A DNA stretch of 64,000 nt from Roseovarius carneus (GTDB lineage Bacteria > Pseudomonadota > Alphaproteobacteria > Rhodobacterales > Rhodobacteraceae), in NCBI RefSeq assembly GCF_020141465.1, contig NZ_JAHSPD010000001.1:834501-898500 (forward strand), read 5' to 3'. Each line of letters starts with the position of its first letter. Position 1 is the first letter of the stretch. The translations under genes were made by a program, and so were the position numbers. The notes below the pieces were generated by a model. The model searched no databases, was not told the origin of the DNA, and saw only the letters and a program-made list of their open reading frames with translations. Of the stretch, positions 25,636-36,080 are shown in pieces.

Positions 25636-27777
25636 TCAATCGTCAGCTTTTTCTTTCGCCTCGGGCGCGACTTCTTCGCCCGTTTCCTGATCGACCACTT
25701 TCATCGACAGGCGCACTTTGCCGCGATCATCGAAGCCAAGCAGTTTGACCTTCACTTCCTGGCCCTCTTTGAGGACATCGGACGGATGGTTCAAACGGCG
25801 GTTCTCGATCTGGCTGACATGCACAAGGCCGTCCCGCTTGCCGAAGAAGTTCACGAAGGCGCCGAAATCGACGATCTTCACAACAGTCCCGGTATAGACC
25901 TGACCCTCTTCCGGCTCGGCCACGATCGAATGGATCATGTCGTAAGCCTTCTTGATGGCCTCGCCATTGGGCGATGCGATCTTGATGATACCTTCGTCGT
26001 TGATATCGACCTTGGCACCGGAGACCTCAACGATCTCGCGGATCACCTTGCCGCCCGAGCCGATCACTTCGCGGATTTTATCCGTTGGGATCTGCATGGT
26101 CTCAATACGCGGTGCGTGGATCGAGAAATCCTGCGCGCCGGTCAGGGCTTTGTTCATCTCGCCAAGGATATGCAGCCGGCCTTCTTTGGCCTGCGCCAAC
26201 GCCTTTTGCATTATCTCGGGCGTGATGCCAGCGATCTTGATGTCCATCTGGAGCGATGTGATGCCATTCTCGGTCCCGGCCACTTTGAAATCCATGTCGC
26301 CGAGGTGATCCTCGTCGCCGAGAATATCCGTCAGAACCGCGTAGGAGCCGTCATCCTCAAGGATCAGACCCATCGCAACACCGGCCACAGCCGTTTTCAG
26401 CGGAACACCCGCATCCATCATGGCCAAGGAGCCACCACAAACCGACGCCATTGAGCTGGAGCCGTTCGATTCGGTGATCTCAGAGACAAGACGGATCGTA
26501 TAAGGGAAGTCCGTCGCAGCAGGCAGCACAGCTTGCAATGCGCGCCATGCCAGCTTGCCGTGACCAATCTCACGACGGCCGGGAGGGCCCACGCGACCCG
26601 CTTCGCCCACCGAATAGGGGGGGAAGTTGTAATGCAGCAGGAAGTTCGACTTATACATACCCTGAAGGCTGTCGATCATCTGCTCATCATCGCCGGTGCC
26701 CAGCGTAGTGACCACAAGGCTCTGCGTCTCACCGCGCGTAAACAGCGCCGAGCCATGCGTGCGGGGCAAAAGACCCGTCTGGCTGACGATATCGCGCACC
26801 TTGTCCAGCGCACGCCCGTCGATCCGTTTGCCGGTTTTCACGACATCGCCGCGCAGAACCGCGCCTTCGAGCTTTTTGAGGGCCGAACCAAGGTTGGCAT
26901 CCTCAAGCTGCTCCTCAGTCAGAGCGTCCTTGATGGCGGCTTTGGCATCCGAGACGGCTGTGGTCCGCTCTTGCTTGTCGGTGATCGCATAGGCGGCGCG
27001 GATCTTATCCTCGCCCGCTGCTTTGACGGCCGCGTAAAGATCGGAATAGTCAGGCGCTTGGAAATCAAACGGCTCTTTCGCGCAATCCTCGGCCAGATCA
27101 ATGATCAGGTCGATCACCGGCTGGATCTGCTCATGCGCGAAGTTCACAGCACCCAGCATCTCTTCCTCGGTCAGCTCATAGGCTTCCGATTCCACCATCA
27201 TCACGGCATCTTTGGTGCCCGCCACAACCAGATCAAGGCGCTGATCAGGGTTGTTTTTCAGCTCATGCATGTCGTCAATCGTGGGGTTCAGGATGTAGTC
27301 ACCATCCTCATAGCCCACGCGGCACGATGCAATCGGCCCGCGGAATGGCGCGCCCGAAATCGTGAGCGCAGCGGAGGCCGCGATCATCGCAACCATGTCC
27401 GGGTCATTCACGAGGTCATGCGAAAGCACGGTGCACATCACCAGCGTTTCGTTCTTGAAACCGGGGACAAAGAGGGGCCGGATAGGACGGTCAATCAGAC
27501 GCGCGGTCAGCGTCTCTTTTTCCGTCGGGCGCGCCTCGCGCTTGAAAAAGCCACCGGGCACTTTGCCGGCCGCATAGTATTTTTCTTGGTAATGGACCGT
27601 CAGCGGGAAGAAATCCATTCCCGGTTTTGGCGACTTTGCGAAGGTCACGTTGGCCATGACCGACGTTTCCCCCAATGTAGCGATGACCGAGCCATCCGCC
27701 TGGCGGGCAACCTTGCCCGTTTCGAGTGTCAGCGTTTCTTCGCCCCACTCAATTGATTTTTTCACTTCGTTGAACAT
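25636..27777 (-). CDS. pnp: Polynucleotide phosphorylase
   Basis: A 713-residue 3'-5' exoribonuclease that uses phosphate to shorten RNA. It has two RNase PH-like domains (first with [20 protein letters not shown], second with the active-site segments [20 protein letters not shown] and [17 protein letters not shown]), a helical linker, a KH domain ([20 protein letters not shown]) and an S1 domain ([20 protein letters not shown]). Length is normal. It lies downstream of rpsO on the same strand, with a PII-like gene unusually placed between. It is a component of RNA turnover together with RNase E. Confidence 0.98.
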   Translation of the reverse strand: MFNEVKKSIEWGEETLTLETGKVARQADGSVIATLGETSVMANVTFAKSPKPGMDFFPLTVHYQEKYYAAGKVPGGFFKREARPTEKETLTARLIDRPIRPLFVPGFKNETLVMCTVLSHDLVNDPDMVAMIAASAALTISGAPFRGPIASCRVGYEDGDYILNPTIDDMHELKNNPDQRLDLVVAGTKDAVMMVESEAYELTEEEMLGAVNFAHEQIQPVIDLIIDLAEDCAKEPFDFQAPDYSDLYAAVKAAGEDKIRAAYAITDKQERTTAVSDAKAAIKDALTEEQLEDANLGSALKKLEGAVLRGDVVKTGKRIDGRALDKVRDIVSQTGLLPRTHGSALFTRGETQSLVVTTLGTGDDEQMIDSLQGMYKSNFLLHYNFPPYSVGEAGRVGPPGRREIGHGKLAWRALQAVLPAATDFPYTIRLVSEITESNGSSSMASVCGGSLAMMDAGVPLKTAVAGVAMGLILEDDGSYAVLTDILGDEDHLGDMDFKVAGTENGITSLQMDIKIAGITPEIMQKALAQAKEGRLHILGEMNKALTGAQDFSIHAPRIETMQIPTDKIREVIGSGGKVIREIVEVSGAKVDINDEGIIKIASPNGEAIKKAYDMIHSIVAEPEEGQVYTGTVVKIVDFGAFVNFFGKRDGLVHVSQIENRRLNHPSDVLKEGQEVKVKLLGFDDRGKVRLSMKVVDQETGEEVAPEAKEKADD

Positions 27778-27968
27778 CTATCGTTTCCTGTATGGGGGCG
27801 CTCCCGGCGTTCCGGGTCCCCCGTTTGAATGGCGGCCCCATTGCCGCCGACCCCATTATCATATTCCGTGCGCCGGGGTCGGGGCGCACCGTCTCAGATG
27901 GCCGGGCCATACAGCAGATTACGTTGAAAGAAAAGCGAAAGCCGGAAAGGGCCCTTGCGGCCCAGACC

Positions 27969-28292
27969 TCAGATCAGGCTGAACTTCTCCGGGCGCAGGA
28001 TCTCGACCGTCTCAACATAGGCGACACCGGCGTAATTGGTAAAATACTTGGCCACGACATCATCGGTGATCGCCTCGGCCACGTCATGATTGGCGACGAT
28101 GGCCTCGATCTTCACATTCTGCGAAATGCCGCCCGCCACCTGCGCGCGCCCGCTACCGCGCTTGCCACGGCTGCCTTTGCCGCCCGCCTCCACGAAAGTA
28201 TACCCCGTGCCGCCGCGCGCCTCAATGATGGTAGCGACCCCCTCAAGGATGCTGCGCTCGGTGATGATGACGACTTTGGTCGCTGTGTGCAT
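27969..28292 (-). CDS. PII-like signalling protein
   Basis: A 107-residue protein with a PII fold pattern: beta strand KVVIITERSILEGVATIIEA, a Gly/Lys/Arg-rich T-loop (GGKGSRGKRGSGRAQ, about residues 42-56) and a second half INVKIEAIV-type strand with VETVEILRPEKF at the end. It lacks the uridylylated Tyr context of GlnB/GlnK, so it belongs to the PII-like group (SbtB/CPII-like) that binds adenyl nucleotides. The partner is unknown; no transporter gene is adjacent. It sits between rpsO and pnp, an unusual place. GGGGGAGGA precedes the start at 28292. The 191 bases downstream to pnp are GC-rich with a small GGCGGC/GCCGCC hairpin. Confidence 0.75.
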   Translation of the reverse strand: MHTATKVVIITERSILEGVATIIEARGGTGYTFVEAGGKGSRGKRGSGRAQVAGGISQNVKIEAIVANHDVAEAITDDVVAKYFTNYAGVAYVETVEILRPEKFSLI

Positions 28293-28378
28293 GATCTGTC
28301 CTCCCCCTGTTGCTGCTAAAGATGGATGGCGCCGCATCCATGCGCAAGGGGAGCATGCCGATACCCCGGACAAGAAAA

Positions 28379-28402
28379 CGCCCGCTCGAAACCGAACGGG
28401 CG
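28379..28402 (-). terminator. Terminator of rpsO
   Basis: CGCCCG (28379-28384) pairs with CGGGCG (28397-28402), with an inner TCG/CGA stem after one mismatch. On the minus strand it is followed by TTTTC. It lies 26 bases after rpsO, between rpsO and the PII-like gene. Confidence 0.8.
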
Positions 28403-28428
28403 CTCAAATGTCGTGAAAGGCGCGCGCG

Positions 28429-28698
28429 TTAGCGGCGAATACCCAGACGTGTGATAAGGTCTTTGTAACGGGCCTCATCTTTGGACCGGACGTAATCCAG
28501 AAGCTTGCGGCGCAGTGCGACCATTTTCAGAAGGCCACGGCGACCGTGATTGTCCTTCTTGTGGGTCTTGAAGTGCTCTGTCAGCGTGCTGATCCGCGAG
28601 GTGAGGATAGCAACCTGAACTTCGGGCGAACCTGTGTCGCCTTCCTTGGTTGCAAACTCTTTCATCACGCGGTCTTTTTCTTCGGCGGTAATCGACAT
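28429..28698 (-). CDS. rpsO: 30S ribosomal protein S15
   Basis: An 89-residue protein, the standard length for S15. It shows the typical [20 protein letters not shown] and [20 protein letters not shown] segments that contact 16S rRNA in the central domain. The start at 28698 follows AAAGGAG. It binds 16S rRNA early in 30S assembly, and in many bacteria it represses its own mRNA. Confidence 0.98.
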   Translation of the reverse strand: MSITAEEKDRVMKEFATKEGDTGSPEVQVAILTSRISTLTEHFKTHKKDNHGRRGLLKMVALRRKLLDYVRSKDEARYKDLITRLGIRR

Positions 28699-28875
28699 CG
28701 GGTTCTCCTTTGGGTCAAGGGTTTGGGGCGCAAGCCGGGATGTCGTCCAGCAAGGTCCGTGGAGGTATCCATCCAAGGCAAGCCCCGGAAGAATGCGGGC
28801 AGGTAACCCGTTTTTCTGCCGAAGGAAAGCAAAATCCATGCGCGCCCGCGCCGCCGCCCAAGCCCCCACCCATGA

Positions 28876-30129
28876 TCAGAGCATCGCGCCCTGCGGCAAC
28901 GCGCTCTGTCCGACAAGCGTCAGATGCCCAACATTCAGCCCCTCCGAGGTGTTCACCTCGGCAATCCTCGTGCCATTGAGCAGGACATGCTGGATCGAGC
29001 CATTCTCGGCATCGGGTTCCAGAGCGACCTCAGGCTCTTCCTCAAGGCTGTCGTCAAAGAGAATCAGCAGGCTGTCCTCCGCCGGGTCAAAATCCAACAC
29101 CTGCGCCTGATGCGCGGCAGAAAGCCAATTGCCAAGGATCACCGTATCGGCCCCATCGCCCAGCGTCACGATATCATGCGCGCCAGCGGTGATCACATCA
29201 TCACCCGAGCCACCATTGAGGAAATCGCCCTCGTCCATATCGTCCCAGCCATCCGTCTCGTCATCATCCTCAAGACCCGAAAGCGTATCATTGCCCCAGC
29301 CGCCAAAAAGCGTATCTGCGCCAAGGCCGCCGCGCAGGCTGTCATCGCCCAGATAGCCGCTGACCGCATCATCGCCATCGCCGCCCAAGACCAGATCATC
29401 GCCAATGCTGCCGGTCAGCGTGTCGTCGCCCGCACCGCCCATGACCGTGTCGTCGCCATTTTCGCCATAGGCGAGGTCATCACCGTCACCGCCATTGATC
29501 CAGTCGCCATCTCCCCCGCCCCAGAGGCTGTCATCGCCTGCACCGCCCTCAAGCGTGTCGAGGTCCAGCCTGCCGTAAAGCTCATCATCACCCGCTTTGC
29601 CGGACAGGCTATCATCCCCCGCGCCGCCATTGATCAGGTCCACACCATCGGTGCCGACAATCTCTTCGCCCGCATTGGTGCCCAGCAGGATGTTTTCCAG
29701 CGGGGCGGTCTCATCACTGGCCGTATCTGGCGTCTCTTCGGGATCGGCCGGGGCCTCAGTATCATCGACTTCAAGGGGATCATCTTCAGGGCCGTCCGCC
29801 GCGAGCAGTGCATCAATCAGGCTTGCATCTTCTGCCTCGGCCACACCCTTATCCCCAAGCCATAGGTCAAGCGTATCGGCGGGGTCGTTGCCCACAGCCG
29901 CATCGTCTTCTTGCTCAGGCCCTTCGGCCTCACCCCCTGCATCAGGTTCGGGATCAGCACCAGGCCCAATGAGGTCCAGAATGGAGCCGGTGCTTTCGCC
30001 GTCTTCAACACCCTCTTGTCCGGTTGCCATTTCCTCGGCATCCGTTTCCTCATCATCGTCCGCCCCGATCCCGATGAATGCAGACGCGCCAAGCGCCATC
30101 ATGCCCATAAGGCCTGCCAGAAGTAACAT
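28876..30129 (-). CDS. RTX-type calcium-binding repeat protein
   Basis: A 417-residue, very acidic protein. An N-terminal hydrophobic segment (LLLAGLMGMMALGASAFIGI) could be a membrane anchor or signal. Residues about 30-150 are low-complexity Asp/Glu/Pro-rich. Then come about a dozen GGXGXDXX-type nonapeptide repeats (NGGAGDDSL, GGDGDD) that fold as a calcium-binding beta roll. The C-terminal 100 residues resemble the non-repeat end of type I secreted proteins. No HlyB/HlyD-type transporter gene is nearby. The cargo function is not apparent; it may be surface attached. The gap upstream of it (30130-30234) holds no gene. Confidence 0.85.
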   Translation of the reverse strand: MLLLAGLMGMMALGASAFIGIGADDDEETDAEEMATGQEGVEDGESTGSILDLIGPGADPEPDAGGEAEGPEQEDDAAVGNDPADTLDLWLGDKGVAEAEDASLIDALLAADGPEDDPLEVDDTEAPADPEETPDTASDETAPLENILLGTNAGEEIVGTDGVDLINGGAGDDSLSGKAGDDELYGRLDLDTLEGGAGDDSLWGGGDGDWINGGDGDDLAYGENGDDTVMGGAGDDTLTGSIGDDLVLGGDGDDAVSGYLGDDSLRGGLGADTLFGGWGNDTLSGLEDDDETDGWDDMDEGDFLNGGSGDDVITAGAHDIVTLGDGADTVILGNWLSAAHQAQVLDFDPAEDSLLILFDDSLEEEPEVALEPDAENGSIQHVLLNGTRIAEVNTSEGLNVGHLTLVGQSALPQGAML

Positions 30130-30196
30130 ATCATGAACCCACTCTTACCCGTTCTCAAGGTGCCCGCGCGGCCCAGATCGGTCAACGCAGCACTAT

Positions 30197-30215
30197 GAGC
30201 ATGGTTAACGTGCTC
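30197..30215. promoter_or_regulatory. Short palindrome upstream of the RTX gene
   Basis: GAGCA (30197-30201) and TGCTC (30211-30215) flank a central GTTAAC. The site is about 70 bases upstream of the RTX gene start and could bind a dimeric regulator. Support is the symmetry only. Confidence 0.3.
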
Positions 30216-30234
30216 GGACCGGCAGCGGCGATGA

Positions 30235-30756
30235 TCAGAGGGTGGGAAGGTCCGCCCAAGGCTCGGGCTGCCGCGCATAGGCGATATAGAGCGGATGTTT
30301 GGGATGCCCGTCTTTTGAAAGCCCAAGATGGTAAACCGGACGGCCCAAACCCTGAAGCATCCGGGCCACTTCGGGGCCACGCCCACGATGCGCACCATGG
30401 GTGCCCCAAGCCGCGATGATTCGATCCGCCCAATCACAGCTTTCGCGGAGCGCCGCATCATTGTCCGGCCCCACGGGATCGGCGGCAGCGCGCATCCCCT
30501 TTGGGTCGGTGTCGCGCCACGCAAAGATGTTGGTCACGCGAAAGCCCCCAAAGCCAAGCGTCCGCGCCCGCCGCTCACAGCGCTCCACGGTAGGGTCGTT
30601 CTGCACCTCGGTCGCGGTGGAGGGGTTGAGCATGATAAAAAGCGCTTTCTCGCCGCTGGGCTCCCACACGCGGGTCAGCGTATAACGATACCGCTCGCAA
30701 TCGGAATAGACCGCTGTGGAGGGCGCGTCACCCTTGAGATGAGTGCGCTCGATCAT
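30235..30756 (-). CDS. DUF1643 family protein
   Basis: A 173-residue protein of the DUF1643 family: [11 protein letters not shown] near the N-terminus, [33 protein letters not shown] and a later AWGTHG motif. The family has no established function. Its start overlaps the truB stop by four bases, so it is translationally coupled to truB. Conserved polar residues (Asn, Thr, Asp, Arg, His) suggest an enzyme, but the reaction is unknown. Confidence 0.85.
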   Translation of the reverse strand: MIERTHLKGDAPSTAVYSDCERYRYTLTRVWEPSGEKALFIMLNPSTATEVQNDPTVERCERRARTLGFGGFRVTNIFAWRDTDPKGMRAAADPVGPDNDAALRESCDWADRIIAAWGTHGAHRGRGPEVARMLQGLGRPVYHLGLSKDGHPKHPLYIAYARQPEPWADLPTL

Positions 30757-31697
30757 TGCCCTGTGGGGGCGTCCGGCGCAGGCCCGCCTTGCGGCAGCGC
30801 AAAGACCCGGCTGGGGTGCAGCGCCCCGGATTTGTAGATCCCCACCGCCACGGCGCGCCCGTCATGTGATGCCCAAGCCTCATCGCCATATTCCGCATCG
30901 CCGGGATAGACCATGCCGGGATTGCCGTTGCGCAGCTTCACCGCGCCCTCGGGGGTGCAGCGCAGCTCTGGCAGGTCCGACAGACCCACCTCCAGCGGCA
31001 AAAGATGCGCATCAAGCGCGGGGTCCTGCGCCAGCGCCTCCACTTGCGCCAGCGTGATCGCGTCCTCCACATCGAACGGCCCGGACCACATCCGCCGCAG
31101 CCATGTCACATGGCCATAACAGCCCAGCTGCGCACCCAGATCCCGCGCAACGCTGCGCACATAGCCACCCTTGCCGCAGGTCATCTCAAGCACGGCGCTG
31201 TCGGAATCGGGCCGCTCGTCCAAGAGCAGTTCCTCAACCCAGAGGGGCCGTGCGGCGATCTCCATCTCCTCGCCGTCGCGGGCGCGCTTGTAAGCTCGCT
31301 CCCCGTCGATCTTCACGGCGGAAAATTGCGGCGGGACCTGCATGATGTCGCCGACAAAGCCGCTGAGCGCCTCTTTGATGTCGTCATCGCTGGGGCGCGC
31401 ATCGCTGCGCTGGATCACTTCGCCCTCGGCATCGTCGGTATTTGTGGCCGCGCCAAACTGCACGGCAAAGCGGTAGGCCTTCAGCGCGTCCGTCACGAAT
31501 GGCACGGTCTTCGTGGCCTCGCCCAGCGCAATGGCCAGAACCCCCGTTGCATCCGGGTCGAGCGTGCCCGCATGGCCCGCCTTCTTGGCCTGCAACGCCC
31601 AGCGCACCTTGTTGACCACCGCCGTGGAGGTCAGCCCCGCAGGCTTGTCTACGACGAGCCATCCGGAAATATCGCGCCCCTTGCGTTTGCGTGCCAT
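30753..31697 (-). CDS. truB: tRNA pseudouridine-55 synthase
   Basis: A 314-residue enzyme that makes pseudouridine 55 in the T-loop of tRNAs. The catalytic Asp is in [20 protein letters not shown]. The [15 protein letters not shown] start and the [15 protein letters not shown] and [16 protein letters not shown] motifs are diagnostic of TruB. AAGGGG precedes the start. It is downstream of rbfA and the DUF2233 gene on the same strand. Confidence 0.97.
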   Translation of the reverse strand: MARKRKGRDISGWLVVDKPAGLTSTAVVNKVRWALQAKKAGHAGTLDPDATGVLAIALGEATKTVPFVTDALKAYRFAVQFGAATNTDDAEGEVIQRSDARPSDDDIKEALSGFVGDIMQVPPQFSAVKIDGERAYKRARDGEEMEIAARPLWVEELLLDERPDSDSAVLEMTCGKGGYVRSVARDLGAQLGCYGHVTWLRRMWSGPFDVEDAITLAQVEALAQDPALDAHLLPLEVGLSDLPELRCTPEGAVKLRNGNPGMVYPGDAEYGDEAWASHDGRAVAVGIYKSGALHPSRVFALPQGGPAPDAPTGQ

Positions 31698-31754
31698 GCC
31701 GCACCCCTTGCTATACAGATAAGAGATGCGGGCTAGCCCAGCCCCGGACCCCTG

Positions 31755-32504
31755 TCAATCAATCGCGGGTGCGGCCACAGGGCTCACGAGCCCCACAATC
31801 GGCCCGAGCGGGAAGCCACGATCATGCCGCCCAAGCCCAGGCGCATAGAGCCGAGAGATATTGCCGTCGAAATAAAGCGCCTGAGGCAAGGCCAGATGAT
31901 CGCGGAAGAGCCGCCCAAAGGCATGGAAATTCACCGGCTGGTTGGAAATCGCAAAGATGGCGCTGCGTCCATCCGCGCTCGTGCCCACGCCGTTGCGGAT
32001 ATACATGCTGTCGCTGCCTTCCAAGAACCGCGGATGCAGCGCGCCGTCGATCACCAACATTGGTCCCGATTGCGTGGCGTCGCGGCAGTCAGGGGCCTCG
32101 GCCACATAACGCCCCGTCTCGATCACATCGGCGCGCCCCGACCGTAGGCAAAACACCCCGTTGGGCAAGAGCCCGAAATTGCCGGGTCCCTCAGAGGTGA
32201 TGACGCGCTGCGCCTCGGCACTATCCTCAATATAAAGCCCGACAGGCGCGCGGTCCGCATGATACATGCCCGCATTCATCGCAAAGCCAAGCGCGGCACC
32301 CGCAGGCTCCAAAAGCCCGTCCACAGCGGCAAAACTACCCAGCAACTCATCCGCATCATCGTTGAGAAAAAGCCTCAGATCGGCCCTGGTCGTATCGACC
32401 TCGCAAACGGTGTAACTGGTCCCGTCAAAGCTCAGATCGCGGCACGGCTCCGTCGCCGCCGCCATCCCGGCCAAGGGAATGAGTAAGGCCGCAAACCAAC
32501 GCAT
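31755..32504 (-). CDS. Secreted phosphodiester glycosidase-like (DUF2233/NAGPA) protein
   Basis: A 249-residue protein with signal peptide (WFAALLIPLAGMAAA). The body matches the NAGPA/DUF2233 fold: FAMNAGMYHADRAPVGLYIE, then NGVFCLRSG, SGPMLVIDGALHP and the C-terminal ALYFDGNISRLYAP. Family members include the human uncovering enzyme, a phosphodiester glycosidase, but the bacterial substrate is unknown. It should act in the periplasm. The start is four bases after the rbfA stop, so it may be co-translated with rbfA, an odd partner. Confidence 0.82.
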   Translation of the reverse strand: MRWFAALLIPLAGMAAATEPCRDLSFDGTSYTVCEVDTTRADLRLFLNDDADELLGSFAAVDGLLEPAGAALGFAMNAGMYHADRAPVGLYIEDSAEAQRVITSEGPGNFGLLPNGVFCLRSGRADVIETGRYVAEAPDCRDATQSGPMLVIDGALHPRFLEGSDSMYIRNGVGTSADGRSAIFAISNQPVNFHAFGRLFRDHLALPQALYFDGNISRLYAPGLGRHDRGFPLGPIVGLVSPVAAPAID

Positions 32505-32508
32505 GGCC

Positions 32509-32964
32509 CTAGCCACCACCTTGGTCAGCATCACTTTGGGCACTACTGTCTTGGTCACCATCATCTTGACCCTCGTCCAGATCGCGTTGCACCGCATCCT
32601 GATTGAAGAGACGCCGCGTCTCGTCCATCTGATCAAACGTGGTATCCAAACGGAACCGCAGGTCAGGCGCGTATTTCAGCGCCAGCTTCTTGCCGATCAT
32701 GCGGCGCAACTCGCCCTTGTTACGCGCCAGAAGGGCCACGATCTCATCGCGCCCCTCACCGCCCAAAGGCAGCACATAGGCTGTCGCGATCTTCAGATCC
32801 GGTGAGGTGCGCACCTCACCCACCGTCACCGACATGCGGTTCAGCTCCGGGTCATGCACATCGCCCCTCGCCAGCACCTCGGAAAGCGATCGTCGGATAA
32901 GCTCGCCCACGCGCAGCTGACGCTGCGAGGGTCCGGGGCCGTCATGAAACTTGTTCTTTGCCAT
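32509..32964 (-). CDS. rbfA: Ribosome-binding factor A
   Basis: A 151-residue KH-fold protein that binds the 30S subunit and helps 16S rRNA maturation, notably in the cold. [20 protein letters not shown] at the start and [14 protein letters not shown] in the core fit RbfA. The last 25 residues are a low-complexity Asp/Gln/Ser/Gly tail not seen in short RbfA forms. The start at 32964 is the second Met of the frame and gives the normal N-terminus. It is divergent from dapB, with 84 bases between the starts. Confidence 0.95.
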   Translation of the reverse strand: MAKNKFHDGPGPSQRQLRVGELIRRSLSEVLARGDVHDPELNRMSVTVGEVRTSPDLKIATAYVLPLGGEGRDEIVALLARNKGELRRMIGKKLALKYAPDLRFRLDTTFDQMDETRRLFNQDAVQRDLDEGQDDGDQDSSAQSDADQGGG

Positions 32965-33048
32965 GCAGGAGCATCTAAGCCCTCGCCCGCCCTTTGCCAA
33001 GCGCCGCGTCGCAGGCTAAGACATCCCGGCAACGTGGGAGAGACGGAT

Positions 33049-33873
33049 ATGACAGGCACACCCGGTATCACGGTCACAGGCGCGTCGGGGCGTATGGGAC
33101 AAATGCTCATCCGCACGATCCTTGAGAGCGACAAGGCGCGTCTCGTGGGCGCGGTGGAGCGTGCGGGCCATGATTGGGTGGGCCGGGACGTGGGCGTTGC
33201 CATGGGCGGCACGCAGATCGGCGTGATCGTGACCGATGATGCGCTGGAGGCCTTTGCCCCGGCGCAAGCGATCATTGATTTCACCGCACCGGCAGCAACG
33301 CTGGAATTCGCGAAGCTCGCCGCGCAAGCCCGCGCCGTGCATGTGATCGGCACCACCGGCATGACGGATGAGGACCTAATGGCTCTCAAACCTGCCGCGC
33401 GTCATGCGGTGATCGTGCGGGCTGGCAACATGAGCCTCGGGGTCAACCTGCTGACGCAGCTCACCAAGCGTGTCGCGGCGGCGTTGGACGAGGATTTCGA
33501 TATCGAGATCATCGAATCGCACCACAATCAGAAGGTCGATGCCCCCTCCGGCACCGCCCTGATGCTGGGCGAGGCGGCCGCAGAGGGGCGCGGCGTGTCC
33601 CTGAACGCGGTGTCCGACCGTGCGCGCGACGGGATGACCGGCAAGCGCACGCGCGGCGATATCGGTTTTCACGCCATTCGCGGCGGCGACATCATCGGTG
33701 AGCATGATGTGCTCTTTGCCGCTGCGGGCGAGCGGATCACCCTGCGCCATGTGGCCTCTGATCGGTCGGTCTTTGCGCGCGGCGCTTTGAAGGCAGCGCT
33801 TTGGGGGCAGGGGCGCGATCCGGGCGAATATGACATGCTCGATGTGCTGGGCCTGTCGGATGGCGCGCAGTGA
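33049..33873 (+). CDS. dapB: 4-hydroxy-tetrahydrodipicolinate reductase
   Basis: A 274-residue enzyme of lysine and diaminopimelate synthesis. It has the NAD(P)-binding [10 protein letters not shown] motif at the N-terminus and the DapB signature [20 protein letters not shown] with the catalytic His pair and Lys. GTTGMTDE and the C-terminal [19 protein letters not shown] are also typical. GGGAG precedes the start at 33049. Confidence 0.97.
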   Translation: MTGTPGITVTGASGRMGQMLIRTILESDKARLVGAVERAGHDWVGRDVGVAMGGTQIGVIVTDDALEAFAPAQAIIDFTAPAATLEFAKLAAQARAVHVIGTTGMTDEDLMALKPAARHAVIVRAGNMSLGVNLLTQLTKRVAAALDEDFDIEIIESHHNQKVDAPSGTALMLGEAAAEGRGVSLNAVSDRARDGMTGKRTRGDIGFHAIRGGDIIGEHDVLFAAAGERITLRHVASDRSVFARGALKAALWGQGRDPGEYDMLDVLGLSDGAQ

Positions 33874-33880
33874 GCGCCTG

Positions 33881-34861
33881 ATGCTGAGTTGGCTGAACCG
33901 CTCAGCCTTTGGCCTTCTGGCCATGGTTGGGGGGCTTTGGGTTGCGACGGCGATCCTTTTTCATGTGGTAGGCACGGCGCAGGCGGGGGCACTTCTTGCG
34001 CTCTTTGCGGGGCTTGTGCTCGCGTGGCTCGGGCATCGCCGTGGCGCGCTTCTGGGATGGGCGGCACTGGGCGTGGGAGCGATAGCCGTGGCGCTCTGGT
34101 ATCAGACATATCAGCCCAGCGCGGACCGCGATTGGGCCCCAGACGTGGCGCGTGGCGTGGGCGCGGACCGCGACGGCGAGATGGTCACTCTCCGCAACAT
34201 CCGCGACTTTGAGTGGACCAGCGTGGACACCGCGACCGAGCGCTGGATCACACAAACCTACGATCTAGGCCAGCTTCAAAGTGTTGATATGATCACCTCG
34301 ATCTGGGGCAATCCGAACATCGCGCATCTTCTGGTCAGTTTCGGCTTCAAGGATGCGCCCAACGTGGTCTTTTCCGTCGAAATCCGCCGCGAGCTGGGCG
34401 AGGTCTATAGCACTTTCGGCGGCTTTTTCCGCCAGTTTGAGCTGGTTCTGATCGCCGCGACCGAGCGCGACATTGTCCAGCTGCGCACCACCCAGCGCGA
34501 GGAGCAAGTCAGTCTCTATCCGACCGACCTCACGCCCGCGCAATTGCGCGATTTCTTCCTCGCCTATGTGGCCCTCGCCCAGAACCTTGAGGCAGAGCCG
34601 CGCTTTTACAACACGCTGACCGCCAATTGCACCACCGTGGTCTTCGGCCTCGCCAGAGCGGTCAATCCCGACCTGCCCCTTGATCCGCGCGTGGTCTTGT
34701 CAGGCGGTTTGCCCGAATATGTGGACGCGCTTGGCCTACTGCCCGGCGACATGCCGATAGACGAGCGCCGCACCAAAGCCCTCATCACCCCCCGCGCCCA
34801 GACCGCAAGGCCTCAGGATGATTTCTCAGCCGTAATCCGGGCGCAATCAGACGCGCAGTAA
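33881..34861 (+). CDS. DUF4105 membrane-anchored protein
   Basis: A protein of 326 residues with two or three N-terminal membrane helices (FGLLAMVGGLWVATAILFHV, LALFAGLVLAWLGHR, LLGWAALGVGAIAVALWY) and a periplasmic domain. LRNIRDFEWTSV, SFGFKDAPNVVFSVEIRRE and FYNTLTANCTTVVFGL fit the DUF4105 (Lnb N-terminal periplasmic-like) family, with a Cys-centred NCTT motif that could be catalytic, as in NlpC-like hydrolases. The start at 33881 is eight bases after dapB; an in-frame ATG at 33860 overlaps dapB. No biochemical role is established. Confidence 0.8.
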   Translation: MLSWLNRSAFGLLAMVGGLWVATAILFHVVGTAQAGALLALFAGLVLAWLGHRRGALLGWAALGVGAIAVALWYQTYQPSADRDWAPDVARGVGADRDGEMVTLRNIRDFEWTSVDTATERWITQTYDLGQLQSVDMITSIWGNPNIAHLLVSFGFKDAPNVVFSVEIRRELGEVYSTFGGFFRQFELVLIAATERDIVQLRTTQREEQVSLYPTDLTPAQLRDFFLAYVALAQNLEAEPRFYNTLTANCTTVVFGLARAVNPDLPLDPRVVLSGGLPEYVDALGLLPGDMPIDERRTKALITPRAQTARPQDDFSAVIRAQSDAQ

Positions 34862-35995
34862 CTAGCCGTTGCGCCCCAGATACGCGTCCATCGCCGCTAG
34901 CCCCTCGTCCAGACCCTTGCGGCCAAACCCGATGCGGAACCGGTCGGTGGGGGTCTCTCCAAGCTCCGAGGAATAGATCGTGCTGGGCAGGACCAGAACG
35001 CCCGCCGTCTCCACCATATCGCGCGCGAAATCATCAACCCCATCCGCACCCAGATAGCGGGGATAGCCCATGCAGGACCCGTCGGGCCGCGTCCATTCAA
35101 AGATATCCGCATGGCGCGCGAAGAACGCATCCCATTTCGGCAGGTTCTCCTCCACGATGGCGCAATTGCGCGCGATGATCCGGTCACGGGCTTTGAGCGC
35201 GATCCGCGCCAGACGCTCGCTTGGCCCCGAATTGCAGATCGAGATGTAATGCTTGAGCCGCTCCATCTTCGACAAAACCTCCCGGTCCTGACAGGCGATC
35301 CAGCCGACGCGCAGGCCCGGCAGCCCGTAGGACTTGGACATCACGCCAAGCGACAGCCCGCGCTCATATTCGTCCGCCACAAACGGCAGATGTTGCGCCG
35401 AAGCAGGCCCCAGCCCGTGAAAAATCTCGTCATGCAGGACCCAGATCCCATGATGGCGGCACAGATCAATCAACGCGCGATACCGCTCCAGCGGCAGGAT
35501 CGCGCCGGTGGGGTTATGCGGGAAATTGATCGTCACCAGCTTCGTGTTGGGCCGGATCGCGGCCTTGATCCGGTCAATATCCAACGACCAGCCGTCCTCG
35601 GGGTCCAACGGCACGCCTGTCGCCTCGCAAATCGCCAATGGCATCGATTCGTGGCTTTGGTAGTTGGGTGTGACGACAATCGCATGATCGCCGCGTTCCA
35701 AAAGCACCGTGTTGGCCGCAAAAATCCCCTCACTGGCCCCGGCAAAGCACAGCACGTCCTCGGCGCTGCGTCCTGCATAGGTCCCGGCAATCTCAACCCG
35801 CAAATCCGGCGCGCCCCATGTCTCGGTATAGCCAAGCCACATGCGCTCGAACCCCTCACGGTCCTCGGCGCTCGCCATCGCCAGCAACTCATCCAGCCGC
35901 ATCGCCTCAGCGTCCGAAGCCGTCATATGGTGGCGCGCGGTGAACTCCCACTTGGCGAAATGTGTCTCAAGACGGAAATCTGGCAACGCGCTCAT
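34862..35995 (-). CDS. PLP-dependent aminotransferase (class I/II fold)
   Basis: A 377-residue fold-type I PLP enzyme. NFPHNPTG binds substrate and PLP ring; the Schiff-base Lys is in SKSYGLPGLRVGW; the C-terminal Arg in DRFRIGFGRK binds the substrate carboxylate. It has an N-terminal segment typical of the capreomycidine-synthase-like or related aminotransferase subgroups. The amino donor and product are unknown. GGAGGA precedes the start at 35995. It ends one base after the converging DUF4105 gene. Confidence 0.85.
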   Translation of the reverse strand: MSALPDFRLETHFAKWEFTARHHMTASDAEAMRLDELLAMASAEDREGFERMWLGYTETWGAPDLRVEIAGTYAGRSAEDVLCFAGASEGIFAANTVLLERGDHAIVVTPNYQSHESMPLAICEATGVPLDPEDGWSLDIDRIKAAIRPNTKLVTINFPHNPTGAILPLERYRALIDLCRHHGIWVLHDEIFHGLGPASAQHLPFVADEYERGLSLGVMSKSYGLPGLRVGWIACQDREVLSKMERLKHYISICNSGPSERLARIALKARDRIIARNCAIVEENLPKWDAFFARHADIFEWTRPDGSCMGYPRYLGADGVDDFARDMVETAGVLVLPSTIYSSELGETPTDRFRIGFGRKGLDEGLAAMDAYLGRNG

Positions 35996-36080
35996 TGAAT
36001 CCTCCAAGGGCAGTCATAATACTGATCCAGCGGGGCCATCCCGCCGTATATATTGTGATATAGTTAATGGAAACGAGACC

